Assembly (NCBI GenBank): GCA_035995165.1
Contig: DASYKU010000076.1
Location: forward strand, 1 to 32,981
Direction of reading: 5' to 3'
DNA: 32,981 nt
Source of the DNA: Mycobacteriales bacterium
GTDB lineage: Bacteria; Actinomycetota; Actinomycetes; Mycobacteriales; CADCTP01
The notes beneath the pieces are model-generated. The model made no database searches. It was not told the DNA's origin and saw nothing but the letters and a program-made list of their open reading frames with translations. This document shows positions 8,054 to 19,655 of this stretch, in pieces (the first letter of the stretch is position 1; every line of letters begins with the position of its first letter). Both the position numbers and the translations under genes were made by a program.

Positions 8054-8909
8054 AGCGCCCCCAGCGCGTCCGCGGGCACCGTGCCGACATCGGCCCAGCG
8101 GACCCGCTCGTGATCGAAGACCGGGCCGTCCACGCAGGACCGGCTCATCCGGGTCACCCCGTCCTCCCCCACGACCGGCAGCACGCAGGTCATGCAGACC
8201 CCGATCCCGCAGGCCATCGACTCCTCCACGGCCACCTGGCACGGCAGCCCGTACGACCCGGCGACCGCTCCGACCGCGCGCAGCATCGGCATCGGGCCGC
8301 AGGCGTACACGGCCTGGGCCCCGGTCCGCTCGATCTCGTCCGGCAGCGCGTCGGCGACCGTGCCCTTGCGCCCGTACGACCCGTCGTCGGTGGTGACGGT
8401 GACGGCGCCGGCGGTCCGCTTGGCCTCCAGCTCGCCGAAGATCCGGTCGTGGGTGCCGGCGCCGAGCAGGAAGTCGACCCGGCATTCGCGGGCCTGCAGC
8501 GCGTCGGCCAGCGAGAACAGCGGGGCCGAGCCGTAGCCGCCGCCGACGAGCAGGGTGCCCGCGGGCGTGGCCGGCAACCGGAACGGCGTCCCCAGCGGGC
8601 CGACCACGTCCAGCGGCTCCCCCGGCTTCACCCCGGCCAGCCACTCGGTGCCGCGGCCGTGCACGCCGACCACGATCTGGACGGTCCCCGAGTACGCCCC
8701 GACCGGGGTGGCCCGGTAGACCGCGAACGACCGGCGCAGCACCAGCGCCGAGACCGGCCCGCCGACGGACAGCGCGACGAACTGGCCGGACCGGAACCGC
8801 TCCGCGATGCCGCCGGCCGCGATCTCGATCAGGTGGTACGCGCCGACCCGCCGCCGGGTCAGCACCTCCCCCCGGACCTGCACGGGCTCCCGCCGGACGG
8901 CCACCTCGG

Positions 8910-8913
<4 letters not shown>
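8050..8913 (-). CDS. pyrK: Dihydroorotate dehydrogenase electron transfer subunit
   Basis: PyrK couples class 1B PyrD to NAD+ with FAD and a [2Fe-2S] cluster. The 287-residue product has the FAD-binding [11 protein letters not shown] (57-67), the [13 protein letters not shown] nucleotide-binding segment (124-136), YACGPMPML (203-211) and four cluster cysteines, C235, C240, C243 and C260, in the family pattern CxxxxCxxC...C. The GTG start at 8913 forms a GTGA overlap with the carB stop, and its own stop overlaps the pyrD start the same way, pointing to a stoichiometrically coupled PyrK-PyrD pair. Confidence 0.95.
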
Positions 8914-12225
<3,312 letters not shown>

Positions 12226-12239
<14 letters not shown>

Positions 12240-13326
12240 GGGCCATCAGCCCCTCGAAGCGGTCGAAGAGGTAGGCCGCATCATGCGGCCCGGCCGCCGC
12301 CTCGGGGTGGTACTGGACCCCGAACGCCGGCCTGTCCAGACAGGCCAGCCCCTCGACCACGCCGTCGTTGAGGTTCACGTGGGAGACCACGACCCGGCCG
12401 AACCCGGTGTCCGACTCCGGCGGCGCGTCCACGGCGAAGCCGTGGTTGTGCGCCGTCACCTCGACCCGGCCGGTGGCGTTGTCGCGCACCGGCTGGTTGA
12501 TCCCACGGTGCCCGTACCGGAGCTTGTACGTGCCGAAGCCCAGCGCCCGGCCCAGGATCTGGTTGCCGAAGCAGATCCCGAACACCGGGATCCCGGCCTC
12601 CAGAACTGTCCGGACAGCCTCGACCGGGCCGTCGGTGGCGGCCGGGTCGCCCGGCCCGTTGCTGACGAACACCCCGTCCGGGTCGAGCGCGAGCAGGTCG
12701 GCCGCGGTCGACCAGGCCGGCAGCACGTGCGTCTCGATGCCGCGCCGGGCCATCAGCGCCGGCGTCATCCGCTTGATGCCGAGGTCGAGCGCGGCCACCA
12801 CCCGCCGCTTCGGCCCCTGCGCCGGGACCACGTACGGCTCCCGGGTGGAGACCTCGTGGGCGAGGTCGGCGCCGAGCATGCCCGGGGCTTCCCGGACGCG
12901 GGCCAGCAAGGCCTCCGGATCGGACTCCACAGAGGACAGCCCGACCCGCATCGCCCCGCGCTCGCGCAGATGCCGGGTCAGCGCGCGGGTGTCCACACCG
13001 GACACCCCGACCACGCCGGCGTTCTCCAGCTCCTCGTGCAGGGAGCGGCGGGACCGCCAGGAGGACGGGGCCCGGGCCGGGTCGCGCACCACGTACCCGG
13101 CGACCTGGACCCGGGAGGACTCCGCGTCCTCGTCGTTGATGCCGGTGTTGCCCACGTGCGGCGCGGTCATCACCACGACCTGCCGGTGGTACGAGGGGTC
13201 GGTGAGCGTCTCCTGGTAGCCCGTCATCCCGGTCGAGAAGACGGCCTCGCCGACGGTCTCCCCCACCGCCCCGTACGACTCGCCGCGGAACGTCCGCCCG
13301 TCCTCCAGCACGAGCAACGCGCTCAC
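12226..13326 (-). CDS. carA: Carbamoyl-phosphate synthase small (glutaminase) subunit
   Basis: Hydrolyses glutamine and channels ammonia to CarB. The class I amidotransferase triad is visible: C252 in [11 protein letters not shown]340 and E342 in YHPEAA. The N-terminal half has [17 protein letters not shown] and [20 protein letters not shown], typical of CarA. GTG at 13326 is chosen because GAAGGG lies seven bases upstream and the product starts SALLVLEDG like its relatives; a longer reading from ATG 13389 adds 21 Arg/Ala-rich residues without family similarity and has a weaker ribosome site. It overlaps carB by 14 bases and follows pyrC after a 100-base gap. Confidence 0.96.
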
Positions 13327-13426
13327 TGTGCTGCCCTTCGTTCGCCTCGTCGGTCGCTGCGCTCCTCGGGCCGCCGCGGGGCGGGCCATCGTCCGGGTGC
13401 CCTGCGACGCTCACTCCCTCGTCGGC

Positions 13427-14701
13427 TCAACGGACCGCCTTCCCGTCGAGCACCGTGGGCTCGCCCCGCAGGAACGTCGCGACCACCCGGGCCGGCAGTT
13501 CCCGTCCGGCGTAAGGGGTGTTGCGGCTGCGGCTCGCGGACGCCGCCGGGTCCGGGGTCCAGTGCGCGGCCGGGTCGACCAGCGTGAAGGAGGCGGGCGC
13601 GCCCTCGTCCAGAGTGGACGGTGCCAGCCCGCCGATCCGGGCCGGCGTCGCCGACATCCGCAGCGCCAGCCCGCGCCAGTCCAGCAGGCCGGTCTCCAGC
13701 ATCGCCAGCACCGCCACCGACAGCGCCGTCTCCAGGCCGAGCATGCCGGGGCGGGCCGCGCCCCACTCGGTCTCCTTGTCCTCCAGCGCGTGCGGCGCGT
13801 GATCGGTCGCGATCGCGTCGATGGTCCCGTCGGCCAGGCCGTCCCGGAGCGCCGCCACGTCCTCGGCCGTCCGCAGCGGCGGGTTGACCTTGTAGACCGG
13901 GTCGTACGTCTCGGCCAGGTCGTCGGTGAGCAGCAGGTGGTGCGGGGTCACCTCGGCGGTGACCCGGGTGCCCTTGGCCTTGGCCCAGCGCAGGATGTCC
14001 ACCGAGCCGGCGGTCGAGACGTGGCAGACGTGCAGCCGGGAGCCGACGTGCGCGGTCAGCAGCACGTCCCGGGCGATCATCGCCTCCTCCGCGGCGGCCG
14101 GCCAGCCGGTCAGCCCGAGCCGGGCCGCGACCACGCCCTCGTTCATCTGGGCCCCGGCCGTGAGCTTCGGCTCCTCGGCGTGCTGCGCGATCACGCCGTC
14201 GAACGCCTTGACGTACTCCAGGGCCCGGCGCATGAGCTGCGGGTCGTGCACGGGCTTGCCGTCGTCGGAGAAGATCCGGACCCGGGCGGCCGAGTCGGCC
14301 ATCGCGCCCAGCTCGGCCAGCCGCTCGCCGGCCAGCCCGACCGTGACCGCGCCGACCGGCCGGACGTCGACCAGCCCGGCTTCCCGGCCCAGCCGCCAGA
14401 CCTGCTCGACCACGCCCGCGGTGTCCGCGACCGGGTCGGTGTTGGCCATCGCGTGCACCGCGGTGTAGCCGCCCTGCGCGGCCGCCCGGGACCCGGTCTC
14501 GACGGTCTCGGCGTCCTCCCGGCCCGGCTCGCGCAGGTGCGTGTGCAGGTCGACCAGGCCCGGCAGCACGACCAGCCCGGCCGCGTCCAGCACCTGGGCG
14601 CCCTTCGGCGCCGGCCCGGTGGACAGCACCCCGTCGCGGACGACCAGGTCGGTGGGCTCCTCCCCGTACGGCGCGGCCCCCTTGATCACCCACGCGCTCA
14701 C
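13427..14701 (-). CDS. pyrC: Dihydroorotase (type I)
   Basis: Cyclises N-carbamoyl-aspartate to dihydroorotate, the third UMP step. The 424-residue amidohydrolase has H53 and H55 in [18 protein letters not shown] (D146/D147), H174 in QHAEE, H227 in CHVS, and D300/H301 in ATDHAPH, the metal and catalytic residues of type I dihydroorotase. The start GTG 14701 forms a GTGA overlap with the stop of the 19-aa ORF upstream, whose last codons hold a GGGGAGGGGG ribosome site. A small membrane-protein gene that often lies between pyrC and carA in actinobacteria is absent; 100 bases without a gene follow. Confidence 0.96.
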   Translation of the reverse strand: MSAWVIKGAAPYGEEPTDLVVRDGVLSTGPAPKGAQVLDAAGLVVLPGLVDLHTHLREPGREDAETVETGSRAAAQGGYTAVHAMANTDPVADTAGVVEQVWRLGREAGLVDVRPVGAVTVGLAGERLAELGAMADSAARVRIFSDDGKPVHDPQLMRRALEYVKAFDGVIAQHAEEPKLTAGAQMNEGVVAARLGLTGWPAAAEEAMIARDVLLTAHVGSRLHVCHVSTAGSVDILRWAKAKGTRVTAEVTPHHLLLTDDLAETYDPVYKVNPPLRTAEDVAALRDGLADGTIDAIATDHAPHALEDKETEWGAARPGMLGLETALSVAVLAMLETGLLDWRGLALRMSATPARIGGLAPSTLDEGAPASFTLVDPAAHWTPDPAASASRSRNTPYAGRELPARVVATFLRGEPTVLDGKAVR

Positions 14702-14757
14702 GCAGGCCCCCTCCCCTTGTTCTTCGACTTCCCCTGCGCCCGGCGGGCCCGGCTCAT
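14698..14757 (-). CDS. 19-residue basic peptide ORF between pyrB and pyrC
   Basis: ATG at 14757 overlaps the pyrB stop (ATGA) and the TGA at 14698-14700 overlaps the pyrC start (GTGA), so the ORF fills the whole 53-base gap in a third frame. The product is [19 protein letters not shown], with seven Arg/Lys in 19 residues. No own ribosome site is visible, so it would be read by reinitiation after pyrB. It could carry ribosomes to pyrC, or encode a functional RNA-binding peptide, or be chance. I do not recognise a family. Confidence 0.45.
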   Translation of the reverse strand: MSRARRAQGKSKNKGRGPA

Positions 14758-15674
14758 GCCGGACCTCCGCCGAGGAGGAGGTAGAGCACGGCCATCCGGA
14801 CGGAGACCCCGTTGGAGACCTGTTCGACGATCGTGGAGCGGCGGGGATCGTCGGCGACCTCGGCCGCGATCTCCATCCCGCGGTTCATCGGCCCCGGGTG
14901 CATGACGATCGCCTCGTCCGGCAGCAGACCCATCCGGGTCCGGTCCAGCCCGTAGCGCCGGCTGTACTCGCGGGCCGAGGGGAAGTACGCCTGCCCCATC
15001 CGCTCCCGCTGCACCCGCAGCATCATGACCACGTCCGCCTTGGGCAGCGCGGCGTCCAGGTCGTAGGTGACCGCGGCCGGCCAGACCTCGACGCCGACCG
15101 GCAGCAGCGTCGGCGGCGCGACCAGCGTCACCTCGGCCCCGAGCGTGTGCAGCAAGAGCACGTTGGAGCGGGCCACCCGGCTGTGCAGCACGTCGCCGAC
15201 GATCGCGACCCGCAGCCCGTCCAGCCGGCCCAGCCGCCGCCGCATCGTGTACGCGTCCAGCAACGCCTGGGTCGGGTGCTCGTGGGTGCCGTCGCCGGCG
15301 TTGAGCACGCTGCCGCGGACCCAGTTCGCCAGCCGGTGCGGCGCGCCCGACATCGGGTGCCGGATCACCACCGCGTCCGAGCCCATCGCCTCCAGGGTCA
15401 GCGCGGTGTCCTTGAGCGACTCGCCCTTGGACACGCTCGACCCCTTGGCCGAGAAGTTCACGACGTCGGCCGACAGCCGCTTGGCCGCCAGCTCGAACGA
15501 GGTCCGGGTCCGGGTCGAGTCCTCGAAGAAGAGGTTGACCACGGTCCGGCCGCGCAGCGTCGGCAGCTTCTTCACCTCGCGGCCGGCCATCGCCTCGTCC
15601 AGCCGCTCGGCCGTGTCCAGCACGGCCAGCGCCTCGTCCCGGCTCAGGTCGCCGGCGGAGAGCAGGTGCTTCAC
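14754..15674 (-). CDS. pyrB: Aspartate carbamoyltransferase catalytic subunit
   Basis: Joins carbamoyl phosphate to aspartate, the committed pyrimidine step. The 306-residue product has the carbamoyl-phosphate loop [13 protein letters not shown] (S53-T-R-T), [12 protein letters not shown], the [15 protein letters not shown] motif and [11 protein letters not shown] near the C-terminus. There is no pyrI regulatory gene nearby, as in other actinobacteria. Start GTG 15674 forms a GTGA overlap with the pyrR stop. Its stop forms an ATGA overlap with the small downstream ORF. Confidence 0.97.
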   Translation of the reverse strand: MKHLLSAGDLSRDEALAVLDTAERLDEAMAGREVKKLPTLRGRTVVNLFFEDSTRTRTSFELAAKRLSADVVNFSAKGSSVSKGESLKDTALTLEAMGSDAVVIRHPMSGAPHRLANWVRGSVLNAGDGTHEHPTQALLDAYTMRRRLGRLDGLRVAIVGDVLHSRVARSNVLLLHTLGAEVTLVAPPTLLPVGVEVWPAAVTYDLDAALPKADVVMMLRVQRERMGQAYFPSAREYSRRYGLDRTRMGLLPDEAIVMHPGPMNRGMEIAAEVADDPRRSTIVEQVSNGVSVRMAVLYLLLGGGPA

Positions 15675-16252
15675 AGCGCACCCCCGGTCGCGCCGCGGGC
15701 GCTCCCGCTCCCCGGGGGCACCGACCGCTGCTCCAGCACGACCGCGTCCCGGCCGTCGGTCTCCGACAGCAGCACCCGGACGTTCTCCTCCAGCGAGGTC
15801 GGGATGTTCTTGCCGACGTAGTCGGCCCGGATCGGCAGCTCCCGGTGCCCGCGGTCGACCAGCACCGCCAGCTGGACCGCCCGCGGCCGGCCGAGGTCCC
15901 GCAGCGCGTCCAGGGCGGCCCGGACCGTACGGCCGGAGTAGAGGACGTCGTCGACCAGGACGACCAGCTTGCCGTCGACGCCGCCGGGCGGCTCGACCGT
16001 CGGCTCCAGCGCGCGGACACCGCGCAGCCGGAGGTCGTCGCGGTGCAGGGTCACGTCGAGCACGCCGACGGGGACGTCGACTCCCTCGAAGGTCTTCACC
16101 CGGGCCGCGAGCCGGCGGGCCAGCGGGACACCGCGGGTGGGAATGCCGAGCACCACGGTGCCGGCCGCGCCGCCGGTCTTCTCCAGCAGCTGATGGGCGA
16201 TGCGATCGACGACCCGGGCCACGTCCGGGGCGTCGAGGAGCGCACGGCTCAC
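15671..16252 (-). CDS. pyrR: PyrR: pyrimidine operon regulator / uracil phosphoribosyltransferase
   Basis: PyrR binds pyr mRNA in a UMP/UTP-dependent way and often also converts uracil plus PRPP to UMP. The 193-residue protein has the PRPP loop [19 protein letters not shown] (D101, D102), [14 protein letters not shown] near 36-48 and LDVTLHRDD near 65-73. The GTG start at 16252 has a strong AAGGAGGT, three bases upstream of the GTG. Immediately before it lies a hairpin bearing the PyrR-recognition consensus, so the first gene of the operon is probably repressed at translation by its own product. The C-terminus has a Gly/Ser/Ala-rich tail past the core. It is divergent from bldD. Confidence 0.96.
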   Translation of the reverse strand: MSRALLDAPDVARVVDRIAHQLLEKTGGAAGTVVLGIPTRGVPLARRLAARVKTFEGVDVPVGVLDVTLHRDDLRLRGVRALEPTVEPPGGVDGKLVVLVDDVLYSGRTVRAALDALRDLGRPRAVQLAVLVDRGHRELPIRADYVGKNIPTSLEENVRVLLSETDGRDAVVLEQRSVPPGSGSARGATGGAL

Positions 16253-16255
16253 GGG

Positions 16256-16282
16256 ACCTCCTTCCCCGCCTCACCGGACGGG
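16256..16282 (-). promoter_or_regulatory. Predicted PyrR-binding RNA hairpin next to the pyrR Shine-Dalgarno
   Basis: On the minus strand the leader reads CCCGTCCGGTGAGGCGGG (16282-16265) directly followed by GGAAGGAGGT. CCCG pairs with CGGG and the inner CC with GG around a GGTGA loop, leaving a bulged U. The part UCCGGUGAGGC fits the Bacillus PyrR-binding consensus ARUCCNGNGAGGYU at nearly every fixed position. The hairpin ends where the Shine-Dalgarno begins, so PyrR binding could block ribosome access. Translational repression of this kind is known for mycobacterial PyrR. Confidence 0.7.
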
Positions 16283-16574
16283 TCGTTAAAGGACGTCTGA
16301 CGGCGGCCACGGTAGCAGCGGGCTGTGGTGGTGAGCCGGAACGCACGCCGGAGCGTGATGAGTTGAAACGGCAAAGACGCCACCGAGGAGGTGCACCATC
16401 GGCCATCTCGACGGACACCGACAGGGCATACGCTTGACGGAACGGTGGCGCGTCGCAGTCATGTTGCGTCATTGACCCGGAAATGTGTCACCCGAACAGG
16501 TGATTTCCCAAGGCTACGGCTCGCCACATGGGCTACTCCGGGTGACGAGTGGGGACGATCTTCGGCAAGCCGGC
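16283..16574. other. Divergent pyrR/bldD intergenic region
   Basis: About 290 bases without a supported gene, between the pyrR leader hairpin and the bldD promoter. It holds a small inverted repeat, TCACC (16488-16492) and GGTGA (16499-16503), whose halves resemble BldD half-sites but with wider spacing than the published box. A lone TTGACG (16434-16439) has no good -10 partner. I found no convincing pyrR promoter. Confidence 0.5.
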
Positions 16575-16604
16575 TTGACCTCGGAGCGTCATACGGCTTA
16601 CGGT
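16575..16604 (+). promoter_or_regulatory. bldD promoter
   Basis: TTGACC (16575-16580), an 18-base spacer and TACGGT (16599-16604) make a housekeeping-sigma-type promoter with a transcript start near 16611, about 70 bases before the preferred bldD start. An 8-bp perfect inverted repeat, CGGAGCGT (16582-16589) and ACGCTCCG (16606-16613), brackets the -10. Confidence 0.6.
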
Positions 16605-16679
16605 CACGCTCCGTAGTCGAAGCGCGGGGGGCCAGACATGACAGTGCTCGGTGTCGCACCGGAGATGGAGCGCAACGGA

Positions 16680-17213
16680 ATGACCAGCGACTACGCCAGG
16701 GCCCTCGGCGCCCGTCTGCGCGCGATCCGCACGCAGCAGGGGCTCTCGCTGCACGGCGTTGAAAAGAAGTCCAAGGGCCGATGGAAGGCCGTCGTCGTCG
16801 GCTCGTACGAGCGCGGCGACCGTGCGGTCACGGTGCAGAAGCTCGCGGAGCTCGCCGACTTCTACGGCGTGCCCGTCAGCGAGCTGTTGCCCGAGGGGCG
16901 CGCGGCGTCCTCGGCCACCCCGGCCCAGAAGATCGTGCTGAACCTGGAGCGGCTGTTCCAGCTGCCGCCGGACCAGGTCGGCCCGCTCGCCCGTTACGCG
17001 CAGGCGATACAGAGCCAGCGCGGCGACTACAACAACAAGGTCCTGTCCATCCGGGGCGAGGACCTGCGGTCGCTGTCGATCATCTACGACCTGTCCGAGG
17101 GCGAGCTGACCGAGCGGCTGATCGAGTGGGGAGTGCTCGCGCCGGACGCGCGCAGCATCGACCCGGCGCTCGACCGGCGCTCGGACGATCGGCGCTCCGC
17201 CGACCGCTCGTAG
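16680..17213 (+). CDS. bldD: BldD-type transcriptional regulator
   Basis: BldD is the c-di-GMP-responsive repressor that holds back sporulation genes in Streptomyces. The N-terminal XRE-type helix-turn-helix (about 1-70) includes LRAIRTQQGLSLHGVEKKS and WKAVVVGSYERGDRAVTV. The C-terminal domain (about 83-155) keeps both c-di-GMP signature arms: R114-G-D116, eight residues, then R125-x-x-D128. The ATG at 16680 is preferred: GGAG lies nine bases upstream, the product starts MTSDYARALG like known BldD, and residues R114/D116/R125/D128 then fall at the S. coelicolor numbers. An in-frame ATG at 16638 would add 14 residues. The Asp/Arg/Ser-rich tail (about 160-177) is not conserved. It is monocistronic, with its own promoter and terminator. 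Confidence 0.95.
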   Translation: MTSDYARALGARLRAIRTQQGLSLHGVEKKSKGRWKAVVVGSYERGDRAVTVQKLAELADFYGVPVSELLPEGRAASSATPAQKIVLNLERLFQLPPDQVGPLARYAQAIQSQRGDYNNKVLSIRGEDLRSLSIIYDLSEGELTERLIEWGVLAPDARSIDPALDRRSDDRRSADRS

Positions 17214-17230
17214 TTCGTCACGGCCCACGG

Positions 17231-17265
17231 GGAGGCCGGCGCCCGATCACCGGGCGCCGGCCTCC
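17231..17265 (+). terminator. bldD terminator
   Basis: A perfect 15-bp inverted repeat (GGAGGCCGGCGCCCG at 17231-17245, its complement at 17251-17265, loop ATCAC) begins 17 bases after the bldD stop. No T-run follows. It is among the strongest hairpins in the window. Confidence 0.75.
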
Positions 17266-17479
17266 GCCGCGTCCGGACGCGATCCGGGCCGGCCGCTGCC
17301 CGTGCGGACAGGAACGGCCGGCCCAGTCAGGGTCCGGCCGTCGCCGTGTCCGGGCCATGCGACGGCCGGCCGCGATCAGGGCCGTGGTCCTGTGCGGACA
17401 GGCCGGCCGCGATCAGAGGGGTGTCGGGACGTGCGGCGGGGGCGACCCGATCACGGGGCGCCGGCCGCGGCGATGCTTG
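17266..17479. repeat. Gene-free block of degenerate GC-rich repeats between bldD and nusB
   Basis: About 210 bases between convergent genes, with no supported ORF. Exact repeats: GTGCGGACAGG at 17302-17312 and 17392-17402 (90 bases apart), and GGCCGGCCGCGATCAG at 17364-17379 and 17401-17416. Looser copies with GGCCGGCC plus a CAGTCAGGG or GATCACGGGG tail occur near 17316 and 17448. The unit is roughly 37-48 bases and irregular. Each copy can fold through the self-complementary GGCCGGCC. Function unknown. Confidence 0.55.
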
Positions 17480-17932
17480 TCAGCCGGGCTGCTCGGCGGG
17501 GGCCGGCGGCAGGGGCTCGGGGGCCGGGGGTGCGGCGAGGCGTTCGCGCAGTACGCGCCCGAGGATGCCGTTGACGAAGCGCGGCGACTCGTCGGTCGAC
17601 AGCGACTTGGCCAGCTCGACCGCCTCGTCGATCACCACCGCGTCCGGGATGTCGTCCCGGACCAGCAGCTCGTAGAGCGCCAGCCGCAGCACGGCCCGGT
17701 CCACCGCCGGCATCCGTTCCACGGTCCAGCCCTCGGAGTGCTCGGAGAGCGTCTCGTCGATCAGTGCGAGGTTGCCGGTGACGCCCTCGACGAGGTCCAC
17801 CGCGTACTCCGGGATCGGCGGGTCGGCCTGGGACAGCCGCTCCGCCAGCGTGGTCACCGGGTCGGCGCCACGCACGTCGGACTCGTAGAGGACGTCCACG
17901 GCCCGCTTGCGGGCCTTGCTCCGAGCGGCCAT
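17480..17932 (-). CDS. nusB: Transcription antitermination factor NusB
   Basis: NusB binds boxA RNA with NusE (S10) to keep polymerase processive on rRNA operons. The 150-residue all-helical protein starts [20 protein letters not shown] and has the conserved AVDRAVLRLALYELL, PDAVVIDEAVELAKSLST and RFVNGILGRV segments. The last 20 or so residues are a Pro/Ala/Glu-rich tail. The ATG at 17932 shares its A with the efp stop (TGATG), implying translational coupling. It is the last gene of its transcription unit, converging on bldD. Confidence 0.96.
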   Translation of the reverse strand: MAARSKARKRAVDVLYESDVRGADPVTTLAERLSQADPPIPEYAVDLVEGVTGNLALIDETLSEHSEGWTVERMPAVDRAVLRLALYELLVRDDIPDAVVIDEAVELAKSLSTDESPRFVNGILGRVLRERLAAPPAPEPLPPAPAEQPG

Positions 17933-18489
17933 CAGGAGCGGCCGAGGTAACGCCCGTCGCGGGTGTCCACCTTGACCTTCTCGCCGGTGGTGACGAACAG
18001 CGGGACCTGGATCGTCGCCCCGGTCTCCAGCGTGGCCGGCTTGGTGCCGCCGGTGGAGCGGTCGCCCTGCAGGCCCGGGTCGGTCTGCGCGATGACCAGC
18101 TCGACGCTGGTCGGCAGCTCCACGTACAGCGCGACGCCCTCATGCATGGCCACCATGGCCTCGGTGTTCTCCAGCAGGTAGCCGGCGCCGTCGGCGACCG
18201 TCGCGGCCGGCACCTGGACCTGCTCGTACGTGTCGCCGTCCATGAAGACGAAGTCCTCGCCCTCGCGGTAGAGGAACGTCATCGAGCGCTTGTCGACGGT
18301 CGCGGTCTCCACCTTGGTGCCGGCGTTGAACGTGCGGTCGACGACCTTGCCGGAGAGCACGTTCTTCAGCGTGGTGCGCACGAAGGCGCCGCCCTTGCCG
18401 GGCTTGACGTGCTGGAACTGGACGACGGCCCAGAGCTGGCCGTCCAGGTCGAGCACGAGTCCGTTCTTCAGGTCGTTCGTGGTGGCCAC
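17932..18489 (-). CDS. efp: Elongation factor P
   Basis: EF-P binds the ribosome near the E site and relieves stalling at polyproline stretches. The 185-residue product has three beta-barrel-type domains: KOW-like N-terminus, the tip loop KPGKGGAFV with K32 at the position modified in other bacteria, and the C-terminal [20 protein letters not shown] signature. No EpmA/EpmB-type modification genes lie nearby. GTG start 18489 has GGAGAG seven bases upstream. The leader carries a 10-bp direct repeat. The stop overlaps nusB. Confidence 0.97.
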   Translation of the reverse strand: MATTNDLKNGLVLDLDGQLWAVVQFQHVKPGKGGAFVRTTLKNVLSGKVVDRTFNAGTKVETATVDKRSMTFLYREGEDFVFMDGDTYEQVQVPAATVADGAGYLLENTEAMVAMHEGVALYVELPTSVELVIAQTDPGLQGDRSTGGTKPATLETGATIQVPLFVTTGEKVKVDTRDGRYLGRS

Positions 18490-18508
18490 GCCGATGCTCT
18501 CCGCACGC

Positions 18509-18554
18509 TCAGGGGACTTGACGGTTTCCTGGTCGTTCCGCCGGTCAGGGGACT
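18509..18554 (-). repeat. Direct repeat in the efp leader
   Basis: TCAGGGGACT occurs at 18509-18518 and again at 18545-18554, 36 bases apart, in the 73-base gap between pepQ and efp. On the efp sense strand it reads AGTCCCCTGA. It could be a regulator site or chance; no promoter hexamers are clear. Confidence 0.35.
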
Positions 18555-18562
18555 GGATGCTT

Positions 18563-19645
18563 CTAGAGGACCGTGAGGTCCTTGGACGACAGCGTCAGCA
18601 GCGCCGGCTCGGTGCCCTCGCGGACGATGAGGGTGTCCTCGATGCGGACGCCCCCGCGGTCAGGGAGGTAGACCCCCGGCTCCACGGTGACGGCCATCCG
18701 ATCGGCCAGTGTACCGGCGCCGAGCGGGCTCAGCGCCGGGGCCTCGTGGATCTCCAGGCCGACGCCGTGCCCCAGCCCGTGCCCGAACTCCTCGGCCCGG
18801 CCGGCCGCGGCGATGACGTCCCGGGCGGCCGCGTCGATCGCGCGGACGTCGGCGCCGATCTCCAGCGCGGCCCGGCCCGCGGCCTGGGCGGTGTGCACCA
18901 GCCCGTACACCTCGCGCTGCCAGTCGGCGGGCTCGCCGAGGACGAACGTGCGGGTCATGTCGGAGTGGTAGCCGCCGTACTCGGCGCCGAAGTCGAGCTT
19001 GACGAAGTCGCCCCGCTCCAGCGGCCGGTCCTCCGGGCGGTGGTGCGGGATGGCCGAGTTCGGCCCGGTGGCGACGATCGTCTCGAAGCTGGGCGCGCTC
19101 GCGCCGTGGCCGAGCATCCGGGCGTCGAGGTCGCGGCCGACCGCCAGCTCGGTCCGGCCGGCGGACAGGCCGCCGGCCGCGATCAGGTCGGCCAGCGCCC
19201 GGTCGGCGATCGCGCAGGCCTCCCGCAGCAGCGCGATCTCGCCGTCGTCCTTGACCGCCCGCAGCTCCTCGACCGCGCGCCGGATGCTGACCAGCTCGCC
19301 GCCGGCCTTCTCGGCCAGCGCCGCGTGCAGGTCGACGGTGACGTCGTGGGACTCGAAGCCGAGCCGCCCGTACGCGGCCTTGGCCGCGCGCTCGGCCAGC
19401 GCGGTCGCGCTGGCCCGCTCGACGAGCAGCTCGACGTCCGGCGACTGCAGGCCCGCCTGGATCGTGTAGCGGCCGTCGGTGCACAGCACGTCCGGGCCGT
19501 CCGCGGGCACCAGCAGCGCCGCGTTGGAGCCGGTGAAGCCGGTCAGGTAGCGGACGTTGACCAGCCGGGTCACCAGCACCGCGTCCAGGCCGGCGGCCCG
19601 GACCCGGTCGCGCAGCAGGGCACGGCGGTCGGCGGGAGCACTCAC
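18563..19645 (-). CDS. pepQ: M24-family aminopeptidase P / Xaa-Pro dipeptidase
   Basis: A cytoplasmic di-metal peptidase that cuts next to proline. The creatinase N-domain (about 8-135, with [19 protein letters not shown]) is followed by the pita-bread catalytic domain with all five metal ligands: D218 and D229 ([18 protein letters not shown]), H293 (GLGHGVGL), E322 (VEPGVY) and E336 (RIED). GTG 19645 is chosen (360 residues) because GGTAGG lies nine bases upstream; a TTG three codons earlier at 19654 is possible. It sits 10 bases after the aroB stop and upstream of efp, the conserved actinobacterial order. Whether it prefers dipeptides (PepQ) or longer X-Pro peptides (PepP) cannot be told from sequence. 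Confidence 0.93.
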   Translation of the reverse strand: MSAPADRRALLRDRVRAAGLDAVLVTRLVNVRYLTGFTGSNAALLVPADGPDVLCTDGRYTIQAGLQSPDVELLVERASATALAERAAKAAYGRLGFESHDVTVDLHAALAEKAGGELVSIRRAVEELRAVKDDGEIALLREACAIADRALADLIAAGGLSAGRTELAVGRDLDARMLGHGASAPSFETIVATGPNSAIPHHRPEDRPLERGDFVKLDFGAEYGGYHSDMTRTFVLGEPADWQREVYGLVHTAQAAGRAALEIGADVRAIDAAARDVIAAAGRAEEFGHGLGHGVGLEIHEAPALSPLGAGTLADRMAVTVEPGVYLPDRGGVRIEDTLIVREGTEPALLTLSSKDLTVL

Positions 19646-19655
19646 GCCTGCCAAC

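Noticed and set aside
13327-13389. Longer carA start at ATG 13389
   Set aside because: Adds 21 Arg/Ala-rich residues without family similarity and has a poorer ribosome site than GTG 13326.
16309-16338. pyrR promoter with -10 TACCGT on the minus strand
   Set aside because: No acceptable -35 at 16-18 bases; evidence too weak to list.
16391-16762. Plus-strand 123-codon frame across the bldD promoter
   Set aside because: Runs through the promoter into bldD in another frame, its GTG directly touches the GAGGAG, and the composition is not protein-like.
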